The notes below the pieces were generated by a model. It saw only the letters and a program-made list of their open reading frames with translations, had not been told where the DNA came from and did not search any database. A stretch of 64,000 bases of DNA, taken from assembly GCF_900110915.1 (NCBI RefSeq), contig NZ_FOFG01000009.1:1-64000 (forward strand), written 5' to 3'. Positions within the stretch are counted from its first letter, which is position 1. Every line of letters starts with the position of its first letter. The position numbers and the translations under genes were made by a program. The DNA comes from Faunimonas pinastri. GTDB lineage: Bacteria; Pseudomonadota; Alphaproteobacteria; Rhizobiales; Afifellaceae. Positions 28,919-38,262 of this stretch are shown here, piece after piece.

Positions 28919-29976
28919 CGCGCGCGGGTCCGCGGATCGAGGATGGAATAAAGCAGGTCAGACAAGAGGTTAAGGGCGATGAACATGGATCCGACCACGA
29001 TCGTGCCGCCGAGAACGGCGTTCAGATCGGCATTCTGAAGGGAGTTGGTGATGTAGAGGCCGAGACCCGGCCAGGAAAAGATCGTCTCGGTCAGCACCGA
29101 GCCTTCCAGCAGGCCGGCAAGAGACAGCGCGATCACCGTGACGAGCGGCACCAGAGCGTTTCGGAGCGCATGGCGCCAGATGATGCGGAATTCGCCGACG
29201 CCCTTGGCCCGGGCGGCCACGACATATTCGCGCGACAACTCGGTCAGCATGAAGGAGCGCGTCATGCGGCTGATATAGGCCATGGAGAAATAGCCGAGCA
29301 GCGCCGCCGGCAGGATCAGATGGCGGAGCACGTCGACAAAGGCGTCCCACTGGCCCTGCAGCGCCGTGTCGAGCAGCATGAAGCCGGTCTGCCGCTCCAC
29401 CGTGAATTCATAGGCGATGTCGATGCGCCCCGGTCCGGGCACCCAGCCGAGCCGCGCATAGAAGAGCACGAGCCCCATCAGGCCCAGCCAGAAGATCGGC
29501 ACGGAATAGCCGACAAGGCCAACGACGCGGACGAGTTGATCCACGAGGCTGCCGCGCCGAACGGCGGCGATGATGCCGAGGGGCACGCCGATGCCGGTGC
29601 CGAGCAGCGTGCCGGCGAGCGCCAGTTCCAGCGTTGCGGGGGTCGCGCTTTTCAGATCCTGGATGACCGGATTGGAGGTCAGCACCGAGGTGCCGAAATC
29701 GCCCTTCACCGCCTTGGCGACATACATGACAAACTGCTCGTAGAGCGGCTTGTCGAGCCCCAGTTCCTGACGCGTGCGCTCCACGACGTTGGCCGGAGCG
29801 CGGTCCCCCACGATCGCCAGCACAGGATCGATCGGCACCACGCGGCCGATGAAGAAGGTGACCGCGAGAAGCCCCGCATAGGTCAGTACGATACTGATCA
29901 GGAGGCGGGAAGCCGCCTTGCCGAAACCCTTGAGGCGGGCGCCGGAGCGTCCGCCTGCATTTGCCGTGAGGCTCAT
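28915..29976 (-). CDS. Peptide/nickel-type ABC transporter permease (DppB-like)
   Basis: A 353-residue permease with an N-terminal membrane helix (LLISIVLTYAGLLAVTFFIG), then the DppB-family block DPVLAIVGDRAPANVVERT, and an EAA loop in YVVAARAKGVGEFRIIWRHA. I chose the ATG at 29976 (MSLTANAGG) because it lies four bases after the stop of the binding-protein gene; the longer upstream frame overlaps that gene. Confidence 0.9.
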   Translation of the reverse strand: MSLTANAGGRSGARLKGFGKAASRLLISIVLTYAGLLAVTFFIGRVVPIDPVLAIVGDRAPANVVERTRQELGLDKPLYEQFVMYVAKAVKGDFGTSVLTSNPVIQDLKSATPATLELALAGTLLGTGIGVPLGIIAAVRRGSLVDQLVRVVGLVGYSVPIFWLGLMGLVLFYARLGWVPGPGRIDIAYEFTVERQTGFMLLDTALQGQWDAFVDVLRHLILPAALLGYFSMAYISRMTRSFMLTELSREYVVAARAKGVGEFRIIWRHALRNALVPLVTVIALSLAGLLEGSVLTETIFSWPGLGLYITNSLQNADLNAVLGGTIVVGSMFIALNLLSDLLYSILDPRTRAR

Positions 29977-29980
29977 GCCG

Positions 29981-31591
29981 TCAGCCCTTGGTGGCTTTGT
30001 AGGCGTAGTTGGTATCGAAGGACGGACCGAGGCGGAAATTGCCAACGTCCTTGCGAAGCGACGCAACCTCGATCTGCTGGTAGATGATCACGAAAGGCCC
30101 GTCGGCCAGCAGCTTGCGCTGCATGTCCTGATAGAGGGCAATGCGCTTCTGCGTGTCGCGCTCCAGGACGGCGGCCTGCACCTCGTCGTTCATCGCCTTG
30201 TCCTGCCAGGCGTTGCGCCATGCCGGGGACTTCTCGGTGGAATTGTCGGAGTTGTCGGGGTTCCAGATCAGACCGCTCGCATTGGAATGCGGGTCCTGGT
30301 AGTCGGCGCCCCACGGGCCGATATAAAGGTCGTGGTTACGGGCGCGATACTTGGTCAGCGTCTGCTTGCCGTCGCCGGGGATGATTTCCATCTTGATGCC
30401 GGCCTTGGCGAAGCTCTGCTGCACAGCCTGCGCGATGCCCGTCACCGGCTCGGTGTTGCGCACGTCCATGGTGACGGAGAAGCCGTCCTTGTAGCCGGCC
30501 TTGGCAAGCAGCTCCTTGGCCTTCGCAACGTCGAGGTGATAGGGCTTGTCGTCGATCGCACCGAGGAAGCCGTCCGGCTGTGACGTCTGGTGGATCTCGC
30601 CGATGCCCTTCAAAAGGGTGGCGCCGATCGCGTCATAGTCCACCAGATATTTCATCGCTTCGCGCACTTCCGGCTTGGCGAGGATGGGGTTCTTCTGGTT
30701 CAGGCTGAAATAATACAGGGTGCCCTTGGGCGCGCTGACGGTCTTGATATCCGGGTTCTTCGCCATTGCGTCGAGCTCGACGGGGCCGAGATTGCGCGCC
30801 ACGTCCACGTCGCCCTTTTCCAGCAGCAGGCGCTGCGTTGCGGCTTCCTTGACGTGGCGATAGATCACGCGGGCGAGCTTTGATTTCTCGCCATTGTAAT
30901 TGTCGTTGCGCTCCAGCACGACGATCTCGTTGGCGCGCCATTCGCGGATCTTCATGGGGCCCGAGCCGGCATAATGGGTCTTCAGCCAGCCATTGCCCAT
31001 GTCGCCGTTGGCTTCATGCTGCTGAAGCAGCTTCTCGTCGACGATCATGGAGACCGTCGCGGTCAGGCAGTTCAATACGAAGGTCGGCGCATAGGGCTTG
31101 TCGACTTCGAAGGTGAGCGTCAGGTCGTCCACCTTCTTCACCTTATCCTTCACGTTGTCCTTGGTCAGGCCGAACTGGCCAAGGATGAAGGCTGTCGGCT
31201 TGTCGAGCAGGACGGCGCGCTGCAAGGAATAGACCGCGTCCTCAGCGGTCAACGGGTCGCCCGAGGCGAATTTCAGACCGGGCTTCATCTTGAAGGTGTA
31301 GGTCTTGCCGTCCTCGGAAATCGTCCAGCTCTGCGCGGCGTCGCCGTAGATCTTGGCGGGGTCGTCGATGTCGAAGCGGACCAGCGTCTGGTACGAATTG
31401 CCCAGGATCTCGCCGGTGCTGAGCTCGTAGGACTCGCCCGGATCCAAAGTGATGATGTCGTCGAAGGCAAAGGCCTCGACCAGGGTGTCCTTGGGCGTCG
31501 CGGCCAGCGTGGGCAGGCTGACGCCCCCCAGCATGATGGTCAATGCGCAGAAGGCGGCGCGCGCGACCGGCGCCGTTGAAAGCAGCTTCAT
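29981..31591 (-). CDS. ABC transporter substrate-binding protein, family 5 (peptide/opine/nickel type)
   Basis: A 536-residue periplasmic solute-binding protein. A Sec leader (MKLLSTAPVARAAFCALTIM, cleaved near TLAA) precedes the SBP_bac_5 fold: LDPGESYELSTGEILGNSYQ, YTFKMKPGLKFASGDPLTAEDAVYSLQR and the late block LTKYRARNHDLYIGPWGADY. It is the first gene of a five-gene operon with two permeases and two ATPases. The substrate could be a peptide, opine or amino-acid conjugate; a divergent aminotransferase hints at an amino compound. Confidence 0.88.
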   Translation of the reverse strand: MKLLSTAPVARAAFCALTIMLGGVSLPTLAATPKDTLVEAFAFDDIITLDPGESYELSTGEILGNSYQTLVRFDIDDPAKIYGDAAQSWTISEDGKTYTFKMKPGLKFASGDPLTAEDAVYSLQRAVLLDKPTAFILGQFGLTKDNVKDKVKKVDDLTLTFEVDKPYAPTFVLNCLTATVSMIVDEKLLQQHEANGDMGNGWLKTHYAGSGPMKIREWRANEIVVLERNDNYNGEKSKLARVIYRHVKEAATQRLLLEKGDVDVARNLGPVELDAMAKNPDIKTVSAPKGTLYYFSLNQKNPILAKPEVREAMKYLVDYDAIGATLLKGIGEIHQTSQPDGFLGAIDDKPYHLDVAKAKELLAKAGYKDGFSVTMDVRNTEPVTGIAQAVQQSFAKAGIKMEIIPGDGKQTLTKYRARNHDLYIGPWGADYQDPHSNASGLIWNPDNSDNSTEKSPAWRNAWQDKAMNDEVQAAVLERDTQKRIALYQDMQRKLLADGPFVIIYQQIEVASLRKDVGNFRLGPSFDTNYAYKATKG

Positions 31592-31848
31592 CGTGTTCCC
31601 CTCAAGATCTCGGCCCGGAATGTGCCTCAACCGTGATCAGTGGAACATTCTGCACGAAAAGCAGGCGTTGACCAGCGGCCCCACTGGACGGATCGGCCAA
31701 GTCGGAGGTCCGAACCGTCTCCGTCCCTGTTTCAACAGGAGGCCGTCGGGATTTTTCGGTCGGCAGGAACCGTCCGCTCGCGCTAGAGGGACGCAACGTC
31801 GCGTCGAAGCGGGCCACCAGCCCTTCCCCAGCCTCAAGGGATACCTCC

Positions 31849-32988
31849 ATGACTGCCAAGATCGATCCCTTCCACGCCATCGGCCTCAGCCGGCTCGCCC
31901 ATCAGATGAAGGCGGAGGGGCGCTCGATCATCCACATGGAGTTCGGCCAGCCCTCTACCGGCGCCCCGGCAAAGGCCATCGAGGCGGCGCACCGCGTGCT
32001 CGACACGGACGGCATGGGGTACTGGGAAAGCATGCCGCTGAAGGAGCGCATCGCCCGGCACTACGCCGAGAGCTACGGCGTGAGCCTGGACCCCGAACAG
32101 ATCCTGCTGACCTGCGGCTCCTCACCCGCTTTCGTGCTGGCGCTGAACGCGGCCTTCGCTCCCGGCGCACGCGTGGCCGTCGCCCGGCCCGGCTACGTCG
32201 CCTATCGCAACACCTTGAAGGCGCTGCAGCTGCAGCCGGTCGAGGTCGCCTGCGGCGAGGCCGAGCGCTATCAGATCACTGCCGCCGCCATTGCCGCGAT
32301 GGATCCCCCGCCCGAGGGGCTGATCATCGCCAGCCCCGCCAACCCGACCGGCACGATCATCGAGCCGGCGGAAATGCAGGCCATCGCGAAGATCTGCCGC
32401 GAGCGGGACATCCGCATCGTTTCCGACGAGATCTACCACGGGCTCAGCTATGTCGGGCCGACCCGCTCGATCCTGCAGGACGAGCCGGAAGCGCTGGTGA
32501 TCAACAGCTTCTCCAAATATTTCAGCATGGCCGGCTGGCGGCTGGGCTGGCTGGTCGTGCCGCCGGAGCTGATCGCGCCCGCCCGCGCGCGCATTGGCAA
32601 CCTTTTCCTCACCCCGCCCTCGCTCAGCCAGCACGCCGGCCTCGTCGCCTTGGATTGCGTCGACGAACTGGAAGGCCATGTCGAGACCTACCGGCACAAC
32701 CGCGACCTCCTGCTCCAGCGCTTGCCGGAACTCGGCCTGACCCGCATCGCGCCGCCGGACGGGGCGTTCTACATCTACGCCGATATCGGCCATCTGACGG
32801 ACGACAGTCTCGCCTTCTGCACCCAGCTCCTGCGCGACACCGGGGTCGCGACCGCCCCGGGCATCGACTTCGATCCCGTGGACGGCCACCGCTTCATGCG
32901 CTTCAGCTTCGCCGTCTCCACCGACCGGGTGGAAGAAGCGCTGGCCCGCATGGCGCCCTGGTTCGCGGCGCGCCGGCAGACGGGCTGA
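31849..32988 (+). CDS. PLP-dependent class I/II aminotransferase
   Basis: A 379-residue fold-type I aminotransferase. The PLP-binding lysine is K223 in NSFSKYFSMAGWRLGWLV. ANPTGTIIEP, SDEIYHGLSY and the carboxylate-binding arginine in RFMRFSFAVS are the expected conserved sites. It is divergent from the peptide-type ABC operon across a 257-base intergenic region and may act on its substrate, which is an inference from position only. Amino donor and acceptor cannot be told from sequence. Confidence 0.88.
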   Translation: MTAKIDPFHAIGLSRLAHQMKAEGRSIIHMEFGQPSTGAPAKAIEAAHRVLDTDGMGYWESMPLKERIARHYAESYGVSLDPEQILLTCGSSPAFVLALNAAFAPGARVAVARPGYVAYRNTLKALQLQPVEVACGEAERYQITAAAIAAMDPPPEGLIIASPANPTGTIIEPAEMQAIAKICRERDIRIVSDEIYHGLSYVGPTRSILQDEPEALVINSFSKYFSMAGWRLGWLVVPPELIAPARARIGNLFLTPPSLSQHAGLVALDCVDELEGHVETYRHNRDLLLQRLPELGLTRIAPPDGAFYIYADIGHLTDDSLAFCTQLLRDTGVATAPGIDFDPVDGHRFMRFSFAVSTDRVEEALARMAPWFAARRQTG

Positions 32989-33125
32989 ACGGCTGCCTTC
33001 GGGCTGCCGCCCGAATGCCACACGGCAAGGAATAAGCCGCGGGGTCTTGTTTCAATCGGCAGCGCGTGCGGAATGAGTCTAGGACACGATCGTCTTCGAT
33101 CGAGCATCTTTCCGGGAGGGCCGGG

Positions 33126-33739
33126 GTGCAGGAACGGTATTAAGCGCAGGCCGGTAAGCCGGTCGGCCCGTCTCGCTATCAGAATTAGAACGACTCTTCG
33201 CCCGCGGCGATATCGGGCGGGAGACGCTGATCTGGCTTGAAGGGTGGCCGGACTGGCAGGCCTATGGCGAGGCCATGGAAACCCGGTCACGGCCGCGCAG
33301 CACGATGGCACGACGCCGGCACGCGGGGTGCCCAATACGCGGGGCGCCCCCTGATTGCGGCAGGGCGCGCGCTATTTCGACATCCACCTGATCACCATCC
33401 CTCTCATGTTCCTGTTCGGCCTTCTTGTTGTGAAGGGCTGGCTTCCCAGGCCAACGGAACAGGGAGGCTACGACAGGCTCCTGCCCTTCTTGGTGGTAGC
33501 TCTGGCGTCTCTCGTGAACGCCGTCACCCTCGCGCTCTTCGGCAACTCGCTGGGCAAGAAGATCCTCGGGCTACGTGCAGTCGCGGCGGATGGAAGGACC
33601 CGCCTCAGGCTTTTCAACAGCTGAAGCAAGAATGACGGTCCTCGTCAACGAAACCGCCTATGGCATCCCCGTTGTCGGGCAGATCCGGGCCTATCGCGCT
33701 TTTCGAGAGGCGCGTGCGGGACGCACCGGTTCCTTATGA
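33126..33739 (+). pseudogene. Degraded GYF_2-RDD membrane protein gene
   Basis: Fragments in three frames line up as one protein. From GTG 33126 (with GGGAGG upstream) comes QERY, then a TAA at 33141 where the family has Tyr, then AQAGKPVGP. The frame shifts near 33170 to VSLSELERLFARGDIGRETL and IWLEGWPDWQAYGE, the GYF_2 domain. It shifts again before ARYFDIHLITIPLMF (33355-33624), which contains the RDD-type GNSLGKKILGLRAVAADG and stops at 33622. A last fragment MTVLVNETAYGIPVVGQIRA runs from 33632 to TGA 33737. At least one nonsense and three frame changes make it non-functional. Intact homologues are membrane proteins of unknown function. Confidence 0.7.
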
Positions 33740-33746
33740 TCGCGGC

Positions 33747-34323
33747 ATGGCTACAGTGATCGCCCGACCGATCGGACGAACGCGGAGATTCATCGGTGTC
33801 CTGCTACCGATCCTGTTGCTGCTCGGCACCTTCGCGCTGTTCGATCGGGTCGGACAGCTGCAACTGGAACAGAGTGCAGCAGCCAAAGAAAAGTACTGGA
33901 CGAACCCGATCTCCGGGAAGGCTGCCTGGTTGCCGCAGGGCTGGACTCTCTCGATCAGGACAGTGGAGGGGGCGAAAGATCCAGTCTTCAGCTTCGCCGC
34001 CCTGGACGGATCCAGCGTCGTGAGGCTGGCCGCCGACAGTGATGTCACCGGTCAGGAAGAGATTACCGTTTACGCCCGACAACAGCGGATAGCACTCAGC
34101 ACCATTCTTCAACTCGACGGCGACTGGGCGCCCTTCAAGGTGGGGAACGTGGAGTTCGTCGAGGCCAACGGCTTTTTCCTGAAGCGGGGGCCTGGTCAGC
34201 TATTTCCTGAAGAAAACCGGGTCCCGCTTCTGGCACGTCATGCTCTTTTCCAAGCCAACGGACCCACCACCCAGCCCAGCCCAGTTGCAACTCGTGCAGG
34301 CGTTGTCCCAGACCATCCGCTAG
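33747..34323 (+). pseudogene. Membrane-anchored protein gene with an apparent frameshift
   Basis: From ATG 33747 the product has an N-terminal membrane anchor (FIGVLLPILLLLGTFALF, residues about 14-31) and a periplasmic domain (AKEKYWTNPISGKAAWLPQG, then WTLSIRTVEGAKDPVFSFAA). I do not recognise the family. Near 34183-34190, in a GCGGGGG run, the sensible reading moves from one frame to another: the second frame gives GGLVSYFLKKTGSRFWHVML and ends at TAG 34321. The original frame instead runs on into the antisense of the next gene. The result is either a true +1 lesion or a sequencing error in a G-run. Confidence 0.6.
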
Positions 34324-34348
34324 CAGGAAGGCCCGCTCGGCGTCGGGG

Positions 34349-34663
34349 TCACACCTTCTTCAGCGCGTCCAGATCCACCCGGCCCTCACCGCTGGTGAAG
34401 GTCAGCGAGCTGGAGCCGGATTGCTGCTGCGAGACGCCTGAAATGCCGTGGTCGCCGCTGTCATAGGTGGCGATCTCCCCGCCCTTGCGGATCAGCAGGC
34501 GATGGGCGGCGGCGAAAAAGGCATATTGGACGTCGTTCTGCCCGCCGCTCGTCGATGGCTCGCCCAGATCCCGCGGCCACCAGGGCTCGCTGCCCTTCAT
34601 CGGCTTCATCGGCTCCATGGGGCGCATGCCTTCCATGGGTTTCATCGGCTTCATCGGTTCCAT
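34349..34663 (-). CDS. Met-Pro-repeat protein of unknown function
   Basis: A 104-residue protein whose first 25 residues are tandem (E/K)PM units ([18 protein letters not shown], then MKPMKG). A conserved-looking body follows: [50 protein letters not shown] and [10 protein letters not shown]. Similar Met-Pro-headed small proteins occur in other alphaproteobacteria without known function. No signal peptide is seen. The Met-rich head could bind soft metals, but that is speculation. The start at 34663 opens the repeat. Confidence 0.65.
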   Translation of the reverse strand: MEPMKPMKPMEGMRPMEPMKPMKGSEPWWPRDLGEPSTSGGQNDVQYAFFAAAHRLLIRKGGEIATYDSGDHGISGVSQQQSGSSSLTFTSGEGRVDLDALKKV

Positions 34664-34809
34664 CGCGTGGCTTCCCTGCGTTTTCTCCAGAGAGAACGCG
34701 CGGACGCGGCACTTGTTCGGACGGGGCAACGCCGCATTGCCGCAGCGAGACCTGTTTATCTCGGCCGAGTTCCGCGTGTAGAACAGCGGGAAGTGCAAGG
34801 AGCATCCCC

Positions 34810-35919
<1,110 letters not shown>

Positions 35920-35953
35920 CCGAGCGAGAACCGGGCGGCCGGGCGCAGGCGGG

Positions 35954-35988
35954 CGAACGCGGCGGGGCGATCCATCCCGCCGCGTTCG
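35954..35988 (+). terminator. Terminator-like hairpin after frmA
   Basis: CGAACGCGGCGGG (35954-35966) pairs perfectly with CCCGCCGCGTTCG (35976-35988) around a 9-base loop. The sequence after it is AT-richer but without a clean T-run. Confidence 0.65.
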
Positions 35989-36065
35989 ACCTTAACGAAG
36001 TTTAACGTTTACCCGGCCGGCCGGCGGCCTAGATCGTCTCCGACACGTCGCGTGAAGGAGCTGCC

Positions 36066-36692
36066 ATGCGTCCCATCCGAACTCTCTGCCTCGCCGGGCT
36101 TTGCCTTTCCCCGCTTCTGGCCGGAGCCGCCTCGGCCGCCACGATCGTCGACGAATGGAAGAGCGTCGCCGTGCCGCCTCCGCCGGTGCTGCAATCCGTC
36201 AAGGCGGATCCCGCGACCACGGCTCTCGTCATCCTCGACATGGTGCAACAGCGCTGCAACGAACGCCCGCGCTGCGTGGATTCCGTGAAGCCCGTCTCCG
36301 AGCTCCTGGCGAAGGCGAGGGCGGCGCATGTGCCGGTGATCTATACGCTCGTGCCCGGCGCCAAGCCGGCCGACGTGGTGAAAGAGCTGGCGCCGGAGAA
36401 GGGCGATCCGGTCGTCACCGCCAGCGCCGACAAGTTCCTGAAGACCGATCTTGAGAAGATCCTGAAGGACAAGGGCATCAAGACGATCGTCACGGTGGGG
36501 ACGGCGGCGGAAGGTGCGGTCCTCGCCACCTCCTCGGAGGCTGCGATGCGCGGGTTCGAGGTGGTCGTGCCAGTGGACGGCGCCTCCTCGGCGACCCCCT
36601 ACGGCGAGCAATATACCGCCTGGCACCTGGCGAACGCGCCGGGGCCGAAGGGACACGTGACGCTGACCCGAACTGACATGGTCGCGTTCTGA
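36066..36692 (+). CDS. Secreted isochorismatase-fold protein lacking the cysteine nucleophile
   Basis: A 208-residue protein with a Sec signal peptide (LCLAGLCLSPLLAGAASA, cleavage near residue 25) and an isochorismatase/cysteine-hydrolase fold. D58 (VILDMVQQRC) and K123 (ASADKFLKTDLE) match the catalytic Asp and Lys. The position of the nucleophilic Cys is A151 in VGTAAEGAVLATSSEAA. It therefore cannot work as a classical cysteine amidohydrolase; it may be an isochorismatase-type enzyme without Cys or a binding protein. It stands alone with its own ribosome site (GAAGGAG). Confidence 0.75.
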   Translation: MRPIRTLCLAGLCLSPLLAGAASAATIVDEWKSVAVPPPPVLQSVKADPATTALVILDMVQQRCNERPRCVDSVKPVSELLAKARAAHVPVIYTLVPGAKPADVVKELAPEKGDPVVTASADKFLKTDLEKILKDKGIKTIVTVGTAAEGAVLATSSEAAMRGFEVVVPVDGASSATPYGEQYTAWHLANAPGPKGHVTLTRTDMVAF

Positions 36693-36788
36693 TCGTCGCA
36701 TATCGGCATCTGCAGACAGCCCATCCCGTTGCCGTTGCATTCGAGCGGCGGTTCTGTGAAGGCTGGCTTACGAAACAAGGACCAGTCC

Positions 36789-37343
36789 ATGACCTCGGCG
36801 AAACTCGATACGATCCCGCTCACACGCATCGACGGAAGCGAGACCTCGCTCGCGGATTACGCGGGCAAGGTGCTGCTGGTCGTCAACACCGCCTCCAAGT
36901 GCGGGCTGACGCCGCAATACGAGGCGCTGGAAGCGCTCTACCGCGAGAAGCACGGCGCGGGGCTGGAAGTGCTCGGCTTTCCCGCCAACAACTTCAAGGG
37001 ACAGGAGCCGGGCACCGACGAGGAGATCGCCAGCTTCTGCTCGATGAACTACGATGTCAGCTTCCCGCTGTTCTCCAAGGTCAGCGTCAAGGGCGAGGAC
37101 ATGCATCCGCTGTACCGCGCGTTGACGGAGGCTGCGCCGGAGGCCGCCGGCCCGGGCACGATGCGCGCCCGGCTGGAGGAACGCGGGCTCGTCGACGGCG
37201 GCCCCTCTGACGTTCTCTGGAATTTCGAGAAGTTCCTGATCGGCCGCGATGGCGCGGTGGTCGGCCGGTTCGCCCCCGACGTGACGCCGGATGCGCCGGA
37301 GCTGCGGGAATCGATCGACCGCGCGCTTTCCGCAACCGGCTGA
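36789..37343 (+). CDS. Glutathione peroxidase family protein
   Basis: A 184-residue thioredoxin-fold peroxidase that reduces hydrogen peroxide and organic peroxides using thioredoxin or glutathione. The peroxidatic cysteine is C38 in VNTASKCGLTPQYEAL. The catalytic Gln is Q72 (NNFKGQEPG), with the Trp/Asn in VLWNFEKFLI. Cys replaces selenocysteine, as usual in bacteria. I chose the ATG at 36789 (MTSAKLDTIPL); open frame upstream lacks homology. No signal peptide, so cytoplasmic. Confidence 0.93.
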   Translation: MTSAKLDTIPLTRIDGSETSLADYAGKVLLVVNTASKCGLTPQYEALEALYREKHGAGLEVLGFPANNFKGQEPGTDEEIASFCSMNYDVSFPLFSKVSVKGEDMHPLYRALTEAAPEAAGPGTMRARLEERGLVDGGPSDVLWNFEKFLIGRDGAVVGRFAPDVTPDAPELRESIDRALSATG

Positions 37344-37368
37344 GCCCGGCCAGCCCACTGGAGCAGCC

Positions 37369-38262
37369 ATGCCTCTCACGCTGACGCGCCGTGGCTTTGC
37401 CGTTTTCGCCGGCTCGGCCCTGGCGGGCGGAGTGCTCGGCCGCTCCGGCCTCGCTCGTGCCGCGCAAAGGGATGCTCTTGCCGCGAGCTTCGCCTCTATC
37501 GAGAAGCGGCTCCAGGCCCGGCTCGGCGTTGCGATACTGGATACGGAGACCCGCCGCGCGTGGAAGCACCGCGCGGCGGAGCGCTTTCCGCTCTGCAGCA
37601 CCTTCAAGCTGCTCGCCGCCGGGGCGGTGCTCGCCAAGGTCGATGCCGGTGATGAGGATCCCGCCCGTCGCATCCGCTTCGGGAAAGCGGATGTCGTGAC
37701 CTATTCGCCGGTTACCCAGCATCACGTCGGCGACGGCATGACGCTGGCCGAGATCAGCGCGGCCGCGCTGACGCAGAGCGACAATACGGCCGGCAACCTC
37801 ATTCTCGACAGCATCGGCGGCCCGGAGGCCGTCACCCGCTTCGCCCGCTCGCTCGGCGACGAGGTCACCCGGCTGGATCGCCGCGAGACGGCGCTGAACG
37901 AAGCCACCCCCGGCGATCCCCGCGACACGACGAGCCCCGAAGCCATGGTGGCCGATCTGGGTGCCTTGCTGCTCGGCCCAACCCTGAGCGGGCGCTCGCG
38001 CGAACAGCTGGCGGCATGGATGGTGGCCAATGAGACCGGCGGCGCGAAGCTCCGCGCGGGCCTGCCCAAGGATTGGCGCGTCGGAGACAAGACCGGCGGC
38101 GGCGACCACGGCGCCATGGCCGACGTCGCGATAGCCTGGCCGCCGAACCGCAAACCGGTCATCGCGGCCGTCTACATCACGGAAACGGAAGCCTCCTTCG
38201 ACGACCGTAATGCGGCCATCGCCGAGATCGGCCGCGCGCTCGCCTCAGCCCTCGCCGGCTGA
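37369..38262 (+). CDS. Class A beta-lactamase
   Basis: A 297-residue serine beta-lactamase with an apparent Tat leader (TRRGFAVFAGSALAGG, cleavage near ARA-A). Active-site motifs are complete: S77-x-x-K80 in LCSTFK, SDN at 137-139, the general base E173 in RRETALN, and K241-T-G in DKTGGGDHG. A Cys precedes the nucleophilic Ser, as in CTX-M and many environmental class A enzymes, but no partner Cys is seen beside KTG, so the KPC-type disulfide is unlikely. It is probably an intrinsic environmental penicillinase. Its last 18 bases overlap the convergent aldolase gene. No ampR-like regulator is adjacent. Confidence 0.93.
   Translation: MPLTLTRRGFAVFAGSALAGGVLGRSGLARAAQRDALAASFASIEKRLQARLGVAILDTETRRAWKHRAAERFPLCSTFKLLAAGAVLAKVDAGDEDPARRIRFGKADVVTYSPVTQHHVGDGMTLAEISAAALTQSDNTAGNLILDSIGGPEAVTRFARSLGDEVTRLDRRETALNEATPGDPRDTTSPEAMVADLGALLLGPTLSGRSREQLAAWMVANETGGAKLRAGLPKDWRVGDKTGGGDHGAMADVAIAWPPNRKPVIAAVYITETEASFDDRNAAIAEIGRALASALAG

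Noticed and set aside
33660-34466. 268-codon ORF taken at face value as one intact gene
   Set aside because: Its 5' part is out-of-frame pseudogene remnant and its last 50 or so codons are antisense to the Met-Pro-repeat gene. The sensible reading starts at 33747 and changes frame near 34185.
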